NCBI RefSeq assembly: GCF_017355915.2
Contig: NZ_JAFEUV020000005.1
Location: 248,001-312,000 of the forward strand
From: Telluribacter roseus
Lineage (GTDB): Bacteria; Bacteroidota; Bacteroidia; Cytophagales; Spirosomataceae
Length of the DNA: 64,000 nucleotides
Direction of reading: 5' to 3'
Part shown: positions 45,310-53,486 of the stretch, piece by piece
Position numbering within the stretch: position 1 is the stretch's first letter
Layout of the letters: each line of letters starts with the position of its first letter
Notes under the pieces: generated by a model
What the model saw: only the letters and a program-made list of their open reading frames with translations
The model's database searches: none
Told to the model about the DNA's origin: nothing
Translations under genes and position numbers: made by a program

Positions 45310-45723
45310 TTAGTTTTGTTCATGGGCTAAACCTAAGATTATATCAAATTCTTCGGGCCGTAGGGGAAGGACGGATAAGCGGGACTGACGAATGAGCGAC
45401 AGGTCCTGGAGACGGGTATCGGACTTCATCTGGCTGAGACTGACCGTACGGGGAAACCGCTCAACGGGTACCAATTCTACTACCACCCAGCGCGGGTCAT
45501 CGATAGTAGGGTCGGGGTAGTTTTCCCGGCTGACTTTGGCCAGTCCTACCACTTCTTTTCCTTCATTGCTATGGTAAAAAAGAACCAGGTCGTTCTCCTT
45601 CATTGCCATCAGGTTATTACGCGCCTGATAGTTCCGTACGCCATCCCATATGGCTCGCTTTTCATTAACGAAATGATCCCATGAATATTTGAAAGGTTCA
45701 GATTTTACAATCCAGTAGTTCAT
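45310..45723 (-). CDS. EVE-domain protein
   Basis: A 137-residue protein consisting of one EVE domain (PUA-like superfamily): MNYWIVKSEPFKYSWDHF at the start, WDGVRNYQARNNL, DLVLFYHSNEGKEVVGLAKV, then DPRWVVVEL. Eukaryotic and bacterial relatives (for example thymocyte nuclear protein 1) bind modified nucleobases in DNA or RNA. Ligand is unknown here. It is cytosolic and heads the row toward the exported protein and the methyltransferase. Confidence 0.88.
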   Translation of the reverse strand: MNYWIVKSEPFKYSWDHFVNEKRAIWDGVRNYQARNNLMAMKENDLVLFYHSNEGKEVVGLAKVSRENYPDPTIDDPRWVVVELVPVERFPRTVSLSQMKSDTRLQDLSLIRQSRLSVLPLRPEEFDIILGLAHEQN

Positions 45724-45798
45724 TAGAGTTGAATAGAGATAATATAAAGAGGATTTACTGCTTGAATAGGGGCCTTTGAGGTCTTTGATAACATATGA

Positions 45799-46266
45799 TT
45801 ATTCGGAAGTGCCTGGCTGAACATCAGCCTGCTCTTCCTCCTGGTTGTACGCTACATCCCAGGTGTGGTCAGCCAGCATATGGGCCCTGGCTACAAAGCG
45901 TCGGAAGGGTCGGGAGCGCCCCCACTCATTGGGAGCAATCATGGAGAGTACATCCGTTCCATCCTGCCGCTCGTATAGATAATAGGTATGGTTGATGACC
46001 GGCTCAAAACTCATCTGGGCCGAGTAGATCCGCTCCGATACCTCCACCCGTTTTTTTATGAGATTGGCCTGCTCGGCCAGAAGCTGCATTTGCTTGTAGA
46101 TCTGGGCCATCTGCAGGTCTGTCTGCTGTCGCATAGCCAGCACCGATCGGCCTTTTACCTTACCCATATCCTCCGGACGGATCACGGCTCCACCTACGGT
46201 GTGCCCGTATTCCATCAGGCCCGGATTCTGGGCAATTTTTTCATTTTCTTCTTCCTGATCTGACAT
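45799..46266 (-). CDS. DUF2452 protein
   Basis: A 155-residue soluble protein. NPGLMEYGHTVGGAVIRPED, a coiled-coil-like Gln-rich helix (QTDLQMAQIYKQMQLLAEQA) and FEPVINHTYYLYERQDGTDVLSMI are characteristic of DUF2452, a conserved family of unknown function in Bacteroidota and eukaryotes. It is divergent from menE across 200 bases. Confidence 0.8.
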   Translation of the reverse strand: MSDQEEENEKIAQNPGLMEYGHTVGGAVIRPEDMGKVKGRSVLAMRQQTDLQMAQIYKQMQLLAEQANLIKKRVEVSERIYSAQMSFEPVINHTYYLYERQDGTDVLSMIAPNEWGRSRPFRRFVARAHMLADHTWDVAYNQEEEQADVQPGTSE

Positions 46267-46466
46267 AGTACCTCCTTTGATTGGCCGAAATTAAGGTTGT
46301 TTATCTTACCTTCAAAAACTAATGATTAACTTTCGGGTCTAAAAAACACTTAAAAAGTAGTACCCGAACCACTTGTCATCTACCAGTACCGGACACTTGT
46401 TCTGTGATAATATTAAATCTAAGCCGAACTTAGCACACCTATCACCTACACTAGCACCAGCACCCT

Positions 46467-47537
46467 ATGCACTGGCATACCAACCGACGACTGATCGCTT
46501 CGCAGGCTGTACCCGAGCCTGAGTACTTCCGGTTGGCTTATGATTTTCTTAGATCCTGGTCCCACAACCAGCCCCACTACCAGTTGCATACGTCCGGCTC
46601 CACCGGAGAGCCTAAGCCCATTACGCTGCTTCGGGAGCAGTTGGTAAGCAGCGCGCATCTGACGGGTAAAGCCTTGCAACTACCCAAAGGTACCCGTGCG
46701 CTGGTGTGTCTGAATGTGCGCTATATTGCCGGGGTTATGATGCTGGTGCGGGGGATGGAGCTGGACTGGGATCTTACTATTGTAGAGCCGTCGGGGAATC
46801 CTTTGCTGCAGGTACCTACCGATCATGCGTTTGACTTCGTAGCTATGGTACCCCTGCAGTTGTCCACTATTCTGGAAAATAAGGAAACGCGCAAACGGGT
46901 GAGCAGCCTCGGCAAAGTACTGCTGGGAGGGGCTCCGGTCGGAGTGGCTCTGCACGAGCAGATCCGACGGATGAGCATACCCGTGTGCCAGAGCTACGGC
47001 ATGACCGAAACGGTATCGCACGTGGCGCTGCGGCTTCTGAACGGAAAGGAGGCCAGTGATGACTTTACGCTACTGGAAGGGGTAGAGTTCGGACTGGACC
47101 AGCGGGGATGCCTGTACGTATCAGGACCAATGACGCTCCACCAGACCGTTCAGACCAATGATCTGGTGGAAATTACCTCGGAGCGCAGCTTCCGCTGGAT
47201 CGGGCGCGTTGACAATATAATCAACTCCGGAGGCATCAAGATACCACTGGACAAAGTGGATCAGCTAGTGGAACAGATTTTATATGACATTGGATGTCCT
47301 TTTGACTGTTTCAGCTGGTTTGAACCTGACGAAAAACTAGGGCAGAGGCTAATCCTTGTGGTAAAGAATCAAGATATTTATTTCCCGGCCGATAATGTCT
47401 GTAGCGAAATGAAGCGAAGGGAATCGGTATATCTGGTTCCTAAACACATCTACTTCGTGGATGAATTCATTAAGACCCCAACCGACAAAGTTGATAAGAG
47501 GCGTACGGTAGCACTGCTGAAACGAGTAGATGAGTAA
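46467..47537 (+). CDS. menE: o-succinylbenzoate-CoA ligase-like acyl-adenylating enzyme
   Basis: A 356-residue AMP-binding enzyme. The P-loop HTSGSTGEPKP is at 41-51, QSYGMTETVSH at about 173, RWIGRVDNIINSGGIKI at about 243, and the catalytic Lys lies in TPTDKVDKRR near the C-terminus. The N-terminal subdomain is short compared with E. coli MenE (451 residues), as is usual in Bacteroidota. It would activate o-succinylbenzoate for menaquinone synthesis. Other men genes are not in the window, so the substrate is family inference. Confidence 0.8.
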   Translation: MHWHTNRRLIASQAVPEPEYFRLAYDFLRSWSHNQPHYQLHTSGSTGEPKPITLLREQLVSSAHLTGKALQLPKGTRALVCLNVRYIAGVMMLVRGMELDWDLTIVEPSGNPLLQVPTDHAFDFVAMVPLQLSTILENKETRKRVSSLGKVLLGGAPVGVALHEQIRRMSIPVCQSYGMTETVSHVALRLLNGKEASDDFTLLEGVEFGLDQRGCLYVSGPMTLHQTVQTNDLVEITSERSFRWIGRVDNIINSGGIKIPLDKVDQLVEQILYDIGCPFDCFSWFEPDEKLGQRLILVVKNQDIYFPADNVCSEMKRRESVYLVPKHIYFVDEFIKTPTDKVDKRRTVALLKRVDE

Positions 47538-47570
47538 ACACAACAAATAAGAAATACAACGATACCTTGC

Positions 47571-48356
47571 ATGAGAACTGAACATCTGCGATACAATGAG
47601 GTACTGATTAACTACCAGACTGCCCCCGTAGTACCTGCTCCTTACTCTTATTACTACACGATGCGTATAACCCCTGCCGATGGAGCTGGTGTACACGTGC
47701 AGTTTGATATGAAATACCTGGATAGGGAGGAGCTTGACGAAGACGAGATTATAGGGGAAGGATTTACCCTGAATGATGATTTCTCATGGCAGGGAGATTT
47801 GCCCCAGGTGTGGGCTACGGAACTGAACTCTATTCTCACCCACAGCCAGTACGTAGAAGAGGCTGAGGATAACGAATTGGAAGAGTTCATTGAAGTAGTA
47901 CTGACCCAGCAGGGGGATGCGGAGTCAGGTAGTCCGGAGGATAAGGAAACCTGGGCGTACTTCCTGCAGGAGCTGATGCAGGCTATTTACGAAGCCGCTG
48001 GTCGGGAGAAACAGTTTGAGATGGAATACCTGCGGATCAGCAACAAAAAGGAAACCTGTATCAGCCTCAATGCTTCCTTTGTCAATAAGACCTTCTCCGT
48101 ACAGCTGGATAAGCAACCCCGGGAGCAACTAGCCTGGAAAAAGCTGGAAGATGTAATGGGTACCGTGTTCAAGGCGGAGTTTGTGCCAGATCAGGCGTAC
48201 GAGAGCCGGCCCAACCAGGATGGCGTCTACCTCACTACCGGAGATGGACTATGGTACAAGCTGGGTGAGTCGGTACTGAATCCTACACCCAAGAGCAAGG
48301 TACTGACGCAAATAGAAAATCTGTTCGATAAACTAGAACGACGCGTTACGGTCTAG
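47571..48356 (+). CDS. conserved hypothetical protein
   Basis: A 261-residue acidic soluble protein. It has a beta-rich start (YTMRITPADGAGVHVQFDM), an acidic middle (DREELDEDEIIGEGF, EEAEDNELEEFIEVV) and a helical C-terminus. No family is recognised. It starts 33 bases after menE on the same strand, so the two may be cotranscribed. Its last 24 bases overlap the 3' end of the opposite-strand XRE-S24 gene. Confidence 0.6.
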   Translation: MRTEHLRYNEVLINYQTAPVVPAPYSYYYTMRITPADGAGVHVQFDMKYLDREELDEDEIIGEGFTLNDDFSWQGDLPQVWATELNSILTHSQYVEEAEDNELEEFIEVVLTQQGDAESGSPEDKETWAYFLQELMQAIYEAAGREKQFEMEYLRISNKKETCISLNASFVNKTFSVQLDKQPREQLAWKKLEDVMGTVFKAEFVPDQAYESRPNQDGVYLTTGDGLWYKLGESVLNPTPKSKVLTQIENLFDKLERRVTV

Positions 48357-49340
48357 CTCGTGGCGTAGCTCGTCTACCAGCTCTCTGATCCGGTCTACTG
48401 ATGGGGCCGGTTCGGGGAGTCCAAGACTTACAAATGCTTTCACTTCCCATACTTCCAGCACGTCCTTGATGGATATCTCCGTGCTGGGTACACTGGCTAT
48501 ATCCGAGCTGAGTAGCAGGATGCCTTTGATCTTGACCTGATTGTAGGCCCGACGGTACACGATCCCCTGATTTCTGAGAATGAATACGTAGTTGGTGCCG
48601 TCTTTGATTTCGTACCAGTTACGTACAAATGACCCCACCAGCAGCGCTCCCGGAAAGGCAAAGTCGTCGCCGGCTTCGAAAGCCCGGTAGTTGCCCGAAG
48701 GCAGGTTGGGCAGCTGAAACGTAGGCAGCCGGTTCAGGAAAGAAGGGTTCTGGTAGTTGTGCAGGTAGTCAGCTACGGTACTGCTTTTGACCCACTGGAT
48801 GGACTGGTGGGAAAGCTGATGGTCATCGTGCTTGCTACCCACGCCGTTGCTCGCTCCATCGTACTGATTATTGAACTGAGGAGGCTGGAATCCTGACTTA
48901 GCGGTATACACGGACTCCCTTTGGTAAGTGGAGCCACCCGTGTGAACAGGCTTCAGAGCCACCTGGCGGGACACCATACGCAGCGTAGGCCTGGGGCGCT
49001 GGTACTTATCAAGTATCGCTGACAAAAGCTGGGGAGCAGCTGGTTCATGTAACAAAGGGGGAGGGGGAGGCGGCGGCGGGGGCGTCTGATGTACAGGGGG
49101 CAAGGGAAGACCTAGTTCAGGTGTATCCCTGATTTTCCGCAGATCATTCTTCAGCAGGTTATCCACCGACACCCCAAAGGCCAGCGCCATGTTCTTCAGG
49201 TTGGTCAGGTTGGGGTTGGCCCGCGCCTCTTCATAAGCACCTAGTAGCGAACGCTTAATTCCTATTTTACGGGCAAACTGCTCCTGGGTCAGACCATTCA
49301 GCCGGCGTAGGTACTTTATATTGTTGCTTACGATGCTCAT
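48333..49340 (-). CDS. XRE-family regulator with a protease-dead S24 domain
   Basis: The protein has 335 residues. The helix-turn-helix is at 5-62 (GLTQEQFARKIGIKRSLLGAY). A long disordered linker (70-205) contains nine consecutive prolines (87-95). The C-terminal LexA/S24-like domain (about 210-310) keeps the fold pattern (PGALLVGSFVRNWYEIKDG, YVFILRNQGIVYRRA) but has GDDF where the nucleophilic Ser of GDSM should be, and YRRA where the catalytic Lys would be. It therefore probably senses or dimerises without self-cleavage. Targets are unknown. It is divergent from the aldehyde dehydrogenase gene. Confidence 0.75.
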   Translation of the reverse strand: MSIVSNNIKYLRRLNGLTQEQFARKIGIKRSLLGAYEEARANPNLTNLKNMALAFGVSVDNLLKNDLRKIRDTPELGLPLPPVHQTPPPPPPPPPLLHEPAAPQLLSAILDKYQRPRPTLRMVSRQVALKPVHTGGSTYQRESVYTAKSGFQPPQFNNQYDGASNGVGSKHDDHQLSHQSIQWVKSSTVADYLHNYQNPSFLNRLPTFQLPNLPSGNYRAFEAGDDFAFPGALLVGSFVRNWYEIKDGTNYVFILRNQGIVYRRAYNQVKIKGILLLSSDIASVPSTEISIKDVLEVWEVKAFVSLGLPEPAPSVDRIRELVDELRHELDRNASF

Positions 49341-49475
49341 AGATGATGCTTGTTAAAGCAATATAAAGGATTTTGACAAAATATTTAGTAAAAGCTGATT
49401 TAAGCAAGCTATTACCTTATTTTTTCTCGTAATTGTTATTATTTACAGTATATCTTAGGTAGTAAATCATAGGCT

Positions 49476-50906
49476 ATGGATGTACCATTAGTAAAACAGG
49501 ATATACAGCAGGAGGCCCGTCGGCTCTTCGAGAAGCAGAGGCAGTTTGCCTCAAGAATGGCGCAGACTACTGCATCAGAGCGGATCGAGCGCCTCAACCG
49601 GCTGTACAACTACCTGCTCAGCCATCTGGAAGAAGCGCAGGAGGCTACCTACCGTGATTTCAGGAAACCGGCGGCCGAAACCATGCTGGGGGAGATCTAC
49701 GTCCTGACCAGCGAAATCAAGTACACCAGCAAGCACCTCCGGCGCTGGATGAAGCCCCAAAAGGTACCTACGCCCCTAGGCGCCATTGGTACCAGTAGCT
49801 ATATCCAGTACGAGGCCAAGGGCAATGCTCTTATTATCTCTCCCTGGAACTACCCCATCAACCTGGCCCTGAAGCCGCTCATCTCAGCCATAGCTGCCGG
49901 ATGTGTGGCTATTATCAAACCCTCAGAACTCACTCCACATTCATCGGCCTTTGTTCGTAAGGTAGTGGAAGCGGTATTTCCACCTGAAGAGGTAGCGGTC
50001 ATGGAAGGAGGCATGGACGTATCGCAGGCGTTACTGGCGTTGCCTTTCAACCATATCTTCTTTACGGGCAGCCCCCAGGTAGGTAAAATAGTGATGAAAG
50101 CAGCGGCCGAGCACCTAGCTTCGGTAACGCTCGAACTGGGAGGCAAATCTCCCACCATAGTGGACGAAACGGCCGATATAGCTGCTACGGCCCAGAAAAT
50201 TGCCTGGGGTAAATTTCTTAACAATGGTCAGACCTGCATAGCTCCCGATTACGTGATGGTGCATTCTGGGGTGAAAAGCCGCTTTATCGATGAGTTCAGG
50301 AAGGCCGTGGCATCTATGTACAATCAGGACGGAAAACCTACCGAAGACTCCGATAGCTACGCCCGGATTGTGAATGACCGTCACTTTCAGCGGCTGAAGT
50401 CGTACCTGGATGATGCCATTAATAAAGGGGCTTCGGTAGAGCTGGGAGGAAAAACCATAGCTGCGGATAACTTCATCGAGCCTACCCTGATCACCGGAGT
50501 TAATGATTCGATGATGCTGATGCAGGAGGAAATATTTGGTCCGCTGCTGCCGGTGATGGAGTACCATGATCTGCGGGAGGCCGTCAACTATATCAATGCG
50601 CACGAGAAGCCACTGGCCTTATATGTACACAGCCGGAGTGACCGTAATGCCGATTACGTACTATCCAGTACCAGCGCCGGTAATGCCCTAGTAAATGAGC
50701 TCCTTTTTCAGTTCGGAAACCCCGAAATTCCCTTCGGAGGGGTCAACAACAGTGGTATCGGCAAGTCCAACGGCTACTTCGGCTTCCAGGAGTTCTCTAA
50801 CGCCAAAGGAGTGATGAAGCGGAAGTTTGGTACTACCCGTTTTCTGTACCCACCTTACACCGATAAGATCAAAAAGCTGCTCAACTTTATGGTGAGGTAC
50901 TTGTAA
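49476..50906 (+). CDS. class 3-like aldehyde dehydrogenase
   Basis: A 476-residue NAD(P)-dependent aldehyde dehydrogenase. Seen: SPWNYP (122-127), KPSE, FTGSPQVGK (196-204), general base E220 in LELGGKSP and nucleophile C254 in GQTCIAPDY, then EEIFGPLLPV. The C-terminus ends in a hydrophobic helix (KIKKLLNFMVRYL), as in membrane-associated class 3 (fatty aldehyde) enzymes. It oxidises aldehydes to acids; substrate is unknown. It is divergent from the XRE-S24 gene, which might control it. Confidence 0.88.
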   Translation: MDVPLVKQDIQQEARRLFEKQRQFASRMAQTTASERIERLNRLYNYLLSHLEEAQEATYRDFRKPAAETMLGEIYVLTSEIKYTSKHLRRWMKPQKVPTPLGAIGTSSYIQYEAKGNALIISPWNYPINLALKPLISAIAAGCVAIIKPSELTPHSSAFVRKVVEAVFPPEEVAVMEGGMDVSQALLALPFNHIFFTGSPQVGKIVMKAAAEHLASVTLELGGKSPTIVDETADIAATAQKIAWGKFLNNGQTCIAPDYVMVHSGVKSRFIDEFRKAVASMYNQDGKPTEDSDSYARIVNDRHFQRLKSYLDDAINKGASVELGGKTIAADNFIEPTLITGVNDSMMLMQEEIFGPLLPVMEYHDLREAVNYINAHEKPLALYVHSRSDRNADYVLSSTSAGNALVNELLFQFGNPEIPFGGVNNSGIGKSNGYFGFQEFSNAKGVMKRKFGTTRFLYPPYTDKIKKLLNFMVRYL

Positions 50907-50950
50907 GGTGGGTAGGGTTTATGTGGTTAGGTAGTAGCATAAAGCACTAA

Positions 50951-50990
50951 AAAAGCAGCAGGAAACACCGTGGTGATTCCTGCTGCTTTT
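50951..50990. terminator. bidirectional terminator
   Basis: A 14-bp outer stem (50951-50964 with 50977-50990) topped by CACC/GGTG, with A-rich and T-rich feet. It separates the convergent aldehyde dehydrogenase and folD genes. Confidence 0.85.
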
Positions 50991-51006
50991 TTATCAATAC
51001 TGACTA

Positions 51007-51888
51007 CTACTTATATATTTCCTTCCGGGCAGCCATGAGGGTGTTGGTCAGGAGGCCACAGATAGTCATAAGGCCTACACCACCCGGTACCGGGGTAATG
51101 TAGCTGGCCTTGGGAGCTACATCCTGGAAGTTTACGTCGCCTTTGATCGCGAAGCCGCTTTTCTTGCTGGCATCGACTACCCGGCTGATTCCTACGTCTA
51201 TTACTACGGCTCCTTCTTTGACATACTCAGCCGTTACAAATTCAGGACGCCCCAGCGCTACAATCAGAATATCGGCCGACTGGCAGATTTCTTTCAGGTT
51301 CTGGGTCTTGCTGTGACAGATGGTGACGGTACAGTTGCCGGGGTAGGTATTGCGCTGCATCAGGATGCTCATGGGCAAGCCTACGATCTGGCTGCGGCCA
51401 ATCACGACGCAGTGCTTACCGGCCGTTTGGATATCCGCCCGCTTCAGCATTTCGATGATTCCGAAAGGAGTAGCCGACAGGTAGGCAGGTAGTCCCTTGC
51501 ACATACGGCCTACGTTGATAGGGTGGAAGCCATCCACATCCTTGGCCGGATGTACCGCTTCCATGATGGTATTCTCCGAAATGTGCTTAGGCAGCGGAAG
51601 CTGTACAATAAATCCATCTACGTCGGGATCGTTATTCAGTTGCTCTACGGCACCCAGAAGCACAGCCTCGGTCACGTCTGAGTCAAAGCGAAGAAGGGTA
51701 GAGGTAAAGCCAATCTCTTCGCAGCTCCGGATCTTGGAGGCTACGTAGGTTTCGCTGGCTCCGTCGTTCCCTACCAGTATAGCGGCCAGATGTGGCTTTT
51801 TCCCACCTTTAGAAGTCCAGTAGTCTACTTCGGTTTTGATTTCGGCTTTGATCTGCGAGGAAATCAGTTTTCCGTCAAGGAGTTGCAT
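51007..51888 (-). CDS. folD: methylene-THF dehydrogenase/cyclohydrolase
   Basis: A 293-residue bifunctional cytosolic enzyme. Catalytic Y48 and K52 lie in [15 protein letters not shown], with the substrate motif [16 protein letters not shown], the NADP loop [14 protein letters not shown] and the family end [12 protein letters not shown]. It interconverts methylene-, methenyl- and formyl-tetrahydrofolate for purine and fMet synthesis. It is the last gene of the minus-strand row topA-sir2-AKR-folD. Confidence 0.96.
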   Translation of the reverse strand: MQLLDGKLISSQIKAEIKTEVDYWTSKGGKKPHLAAILVGNDGASETYVASKIRSCEEIGFTSTLLRFDSDVTEAVLLGAVEQLNNDPDVDGFIVQLPLPKHISENTIMEAVHPAKDVDGFHPINVGRMCKGLPAYLSATPFGIIEMLKRADIQTAGKHCVVIGRSQIVGLPMSILMQRNTYPGNCTVTICHSKTQNLKEICQSADILIVALGRPEFVTAEYVKEGAVVIDVGISRVVDASKKSGFAIKGDVNFQDVAPKASYITPVPGGVGLMTICGLLTNTLMAARKEIYK

Positions 51889-51934
51889 GCGTTTTATTTA
51901 ATAAGGGGTAGTTTGGTTTAATAAGGGTCGGGTA

Positions 51935-52750
51935 CTATAAATAGGTCATCGGGTCATCGGCCACGCGGGTACCATCATGAAGCTGATTCAGAGCGTCCAT
52001 CTCCATAGGAGTCAGCTCAAAGTCCCACACATCAAAGTTCGCTTTGATACGCTCCGGATTCACCGACTTAGGTATCGTGACTACCTGGTGCTGCATGGAC
52101 CAGCGGATCAGTACCTGGTAGGTTGACTTCCGGTGCTTTTTGGCAATGTCAACCAGTACCGGATGCTGAGCCTTTTCTCCCCGTACCAGCGGAGCGTATC
52201 CTTCGGGTTGGATCTTGTGATGGATACAGAAGTTAACCACGTTGGGCAGGTACAGGAAGGGGCTAAACTCAAACTGATTGACCGCCGGAATGACATTGGC
52301 ATACTCAAACAGTTCTTTGAGGTGAGGCTCGTAGTAGTTGGATATTCCGATGGCCCTGACCCGCTTCTCTTCGTATAGCTTTTCCAGCGCCTGCCAGGTT
52401 TCTTTCAGATCCTTTCGGACCGGCCAGTGGATCAGGTACAGGTCTATGTAGTCTGTCTGGAGTCTTTTCAGGCTCTTGTCGTAGGCCCGCAGAGTTTTGT
52501 TATAGCCCTGCTCGTCGCGCCACACTTTGGAGGTGATGAATACCTCCTCCCGCACGAGTCCGCTGTCTTTGAATCCCTGACCTACTTCCTCCTCGTTCTG
52601 ATAAATGCTGGCGGTGTCCAGGAGCCGGTAGCCTACTTCAAGGGCGGTAGTTACGGCATTTCGGACCTCGTTCTTCTCACCGGGCGCGTAAATACCCAGG
52701 CCCAAGATGGGCATCTTAACGCCGTTATTTAATAGAACGCTGGATTGCAT
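51935..52750 (-). CDS. aldo/keto reductase
   Basis: A 271-residue NADPH-dependent TIM-barrel reductase of the AKR5-like group (2,5-diketo-gluconate reductase/YvgN type). The tetrad is complete: D45, Y50, K75 and H108 (LLDTASIY, ITSKVW, LIHWPV). The C-terminal IPKSVNPERIKANFDVWDFEL binds NADPH phosphate. It likely detoxifies carbonyls; substrate is unknown. It lies 28 bases after the Sir2 gene and 46 before folD. Confidence 0.9.
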   Translation of the reverse strand: MQSSVLLNNGVKMPILGLGIYAPGEKNEVRNAVTTALEVGYRLLDTASIYQNEEEVGQGFKDSGLVREEVFITSKVWRDEQGYNKTLRAYDKSLKRLQTDYIDLYLIHWPVRKDLKETWQALEKLYEEKRVRAIGISNYYEPHLKELFEYANVIPAVNQFEFSPFLYLPNVVNFCIHHKIQPEGYAPLVRGEKAQHPVLVDIAKKHRKSTYQVLIRWSMQHQVVTIPKSVNPERIKANFDVWDFELTPMEMDALNQLHDGTRVADDPMTYL

Positions 52751-52778
52751 AGTGGCTCTATGGGTTAATAGTAAGCAT

Positions 52779-53480
52779 TTATTGAAGAAGGTACTCTTTG
52801 AGTCGGGCAGCGCCGACTGTAGCCTTCTCCTGAATAAAAGTCATGTTGGATCGTCGGGATACTTCAGGCATGGACGGATCGATGAGGTAGATGGGTACAC
52901 CACCACGTACGTAGTAGATCAACCCGGCGGCCGGATATACGGCCAGCGAGGTACCAATCACCACGAAGATATCCGCTTGTTCGGTGATCTCCACGGCGGT
53001 TTCCATCATGGGTACTTCTTCACCAAACCACACGATATGCGGGCGAAGCTGACTACCGAGTTCACACAGGTCTCCCTGGTTCAGTTCCGTACCTTCCAGC
53101 GTATAGACCAGCTCCGGATCTTTGGTACTTCTGACCTTGAATAGTTCACCGTGCAGGTGTACGACATGGGTTGATCCGGCTCTTTCGTGCAGATCATCCA
53201 CATTCTGCGTGATGATGGTTACGTCAAAGTGGTCTTCCAGTTCGGCCAGGATCCGGTGGGCTGCATTGGGCTCGGCGGTGCGGGCCTGTTGACGGCGCTG
53301 GTTGTAGAATTGGAGTACCAGCGCCGGATTACGATGCCAGGCTTCGGGGGTAGCTACGTCTTCAACCCGGTGGTTTTCCCACAGTCCGCCACTATCGCGG
53401 AATGTTTTGATGCCGCTTTCGGCACTTATTCCTGCTCCTGACAGGACCACCAGTTTCTTCTTCGCTTCCCCCGTAGCCAT
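52779..53480 (-). CDS. Sir2-family NAD-dependent deacylase without zinc cysteines
   Basis: A 233-residue sirtuin. GAGISAESGIKTFRD (about 15-29), TQNVDDLHERAG (about 105) and catalytic His in VVHLHGEL are present, then GTSLAVYPAA. FYNQRR (about 58-63) supplies the Tyr and Arg found in class III (desuccinylase-type) sirtuins. The four zinc Cys are missing: the segment reads FKVRSTKDPEL...GDLCELGSQ with one Cys only. It removes acyl groups from lysines using NAD+. It starts 6 bases after topA's stop. Confidence 0.88.
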   Translation of the reverse strand: MATGEAKKKLVVLSGAGISAESGIKTFRDSGGLWENHRVEDVATPEAWHRNPALVLQFYNQRRQQARTAEPNAAHRILAELEDHFDVTIITQNVDDLHERAGSTHVVHLHGELFKVRSTKDPELVYTLEGTELNQGDLCELGSQLRPHIVWFGEEVPMMETAVEITEQADIFVVIGTSLAVYPAAGLIYYVRGGVPIYLIDPSMPEVSRRSNMTFIQEKATVGAARLKEYLLQ

Positions 53481-53486
53481 AGTTAT

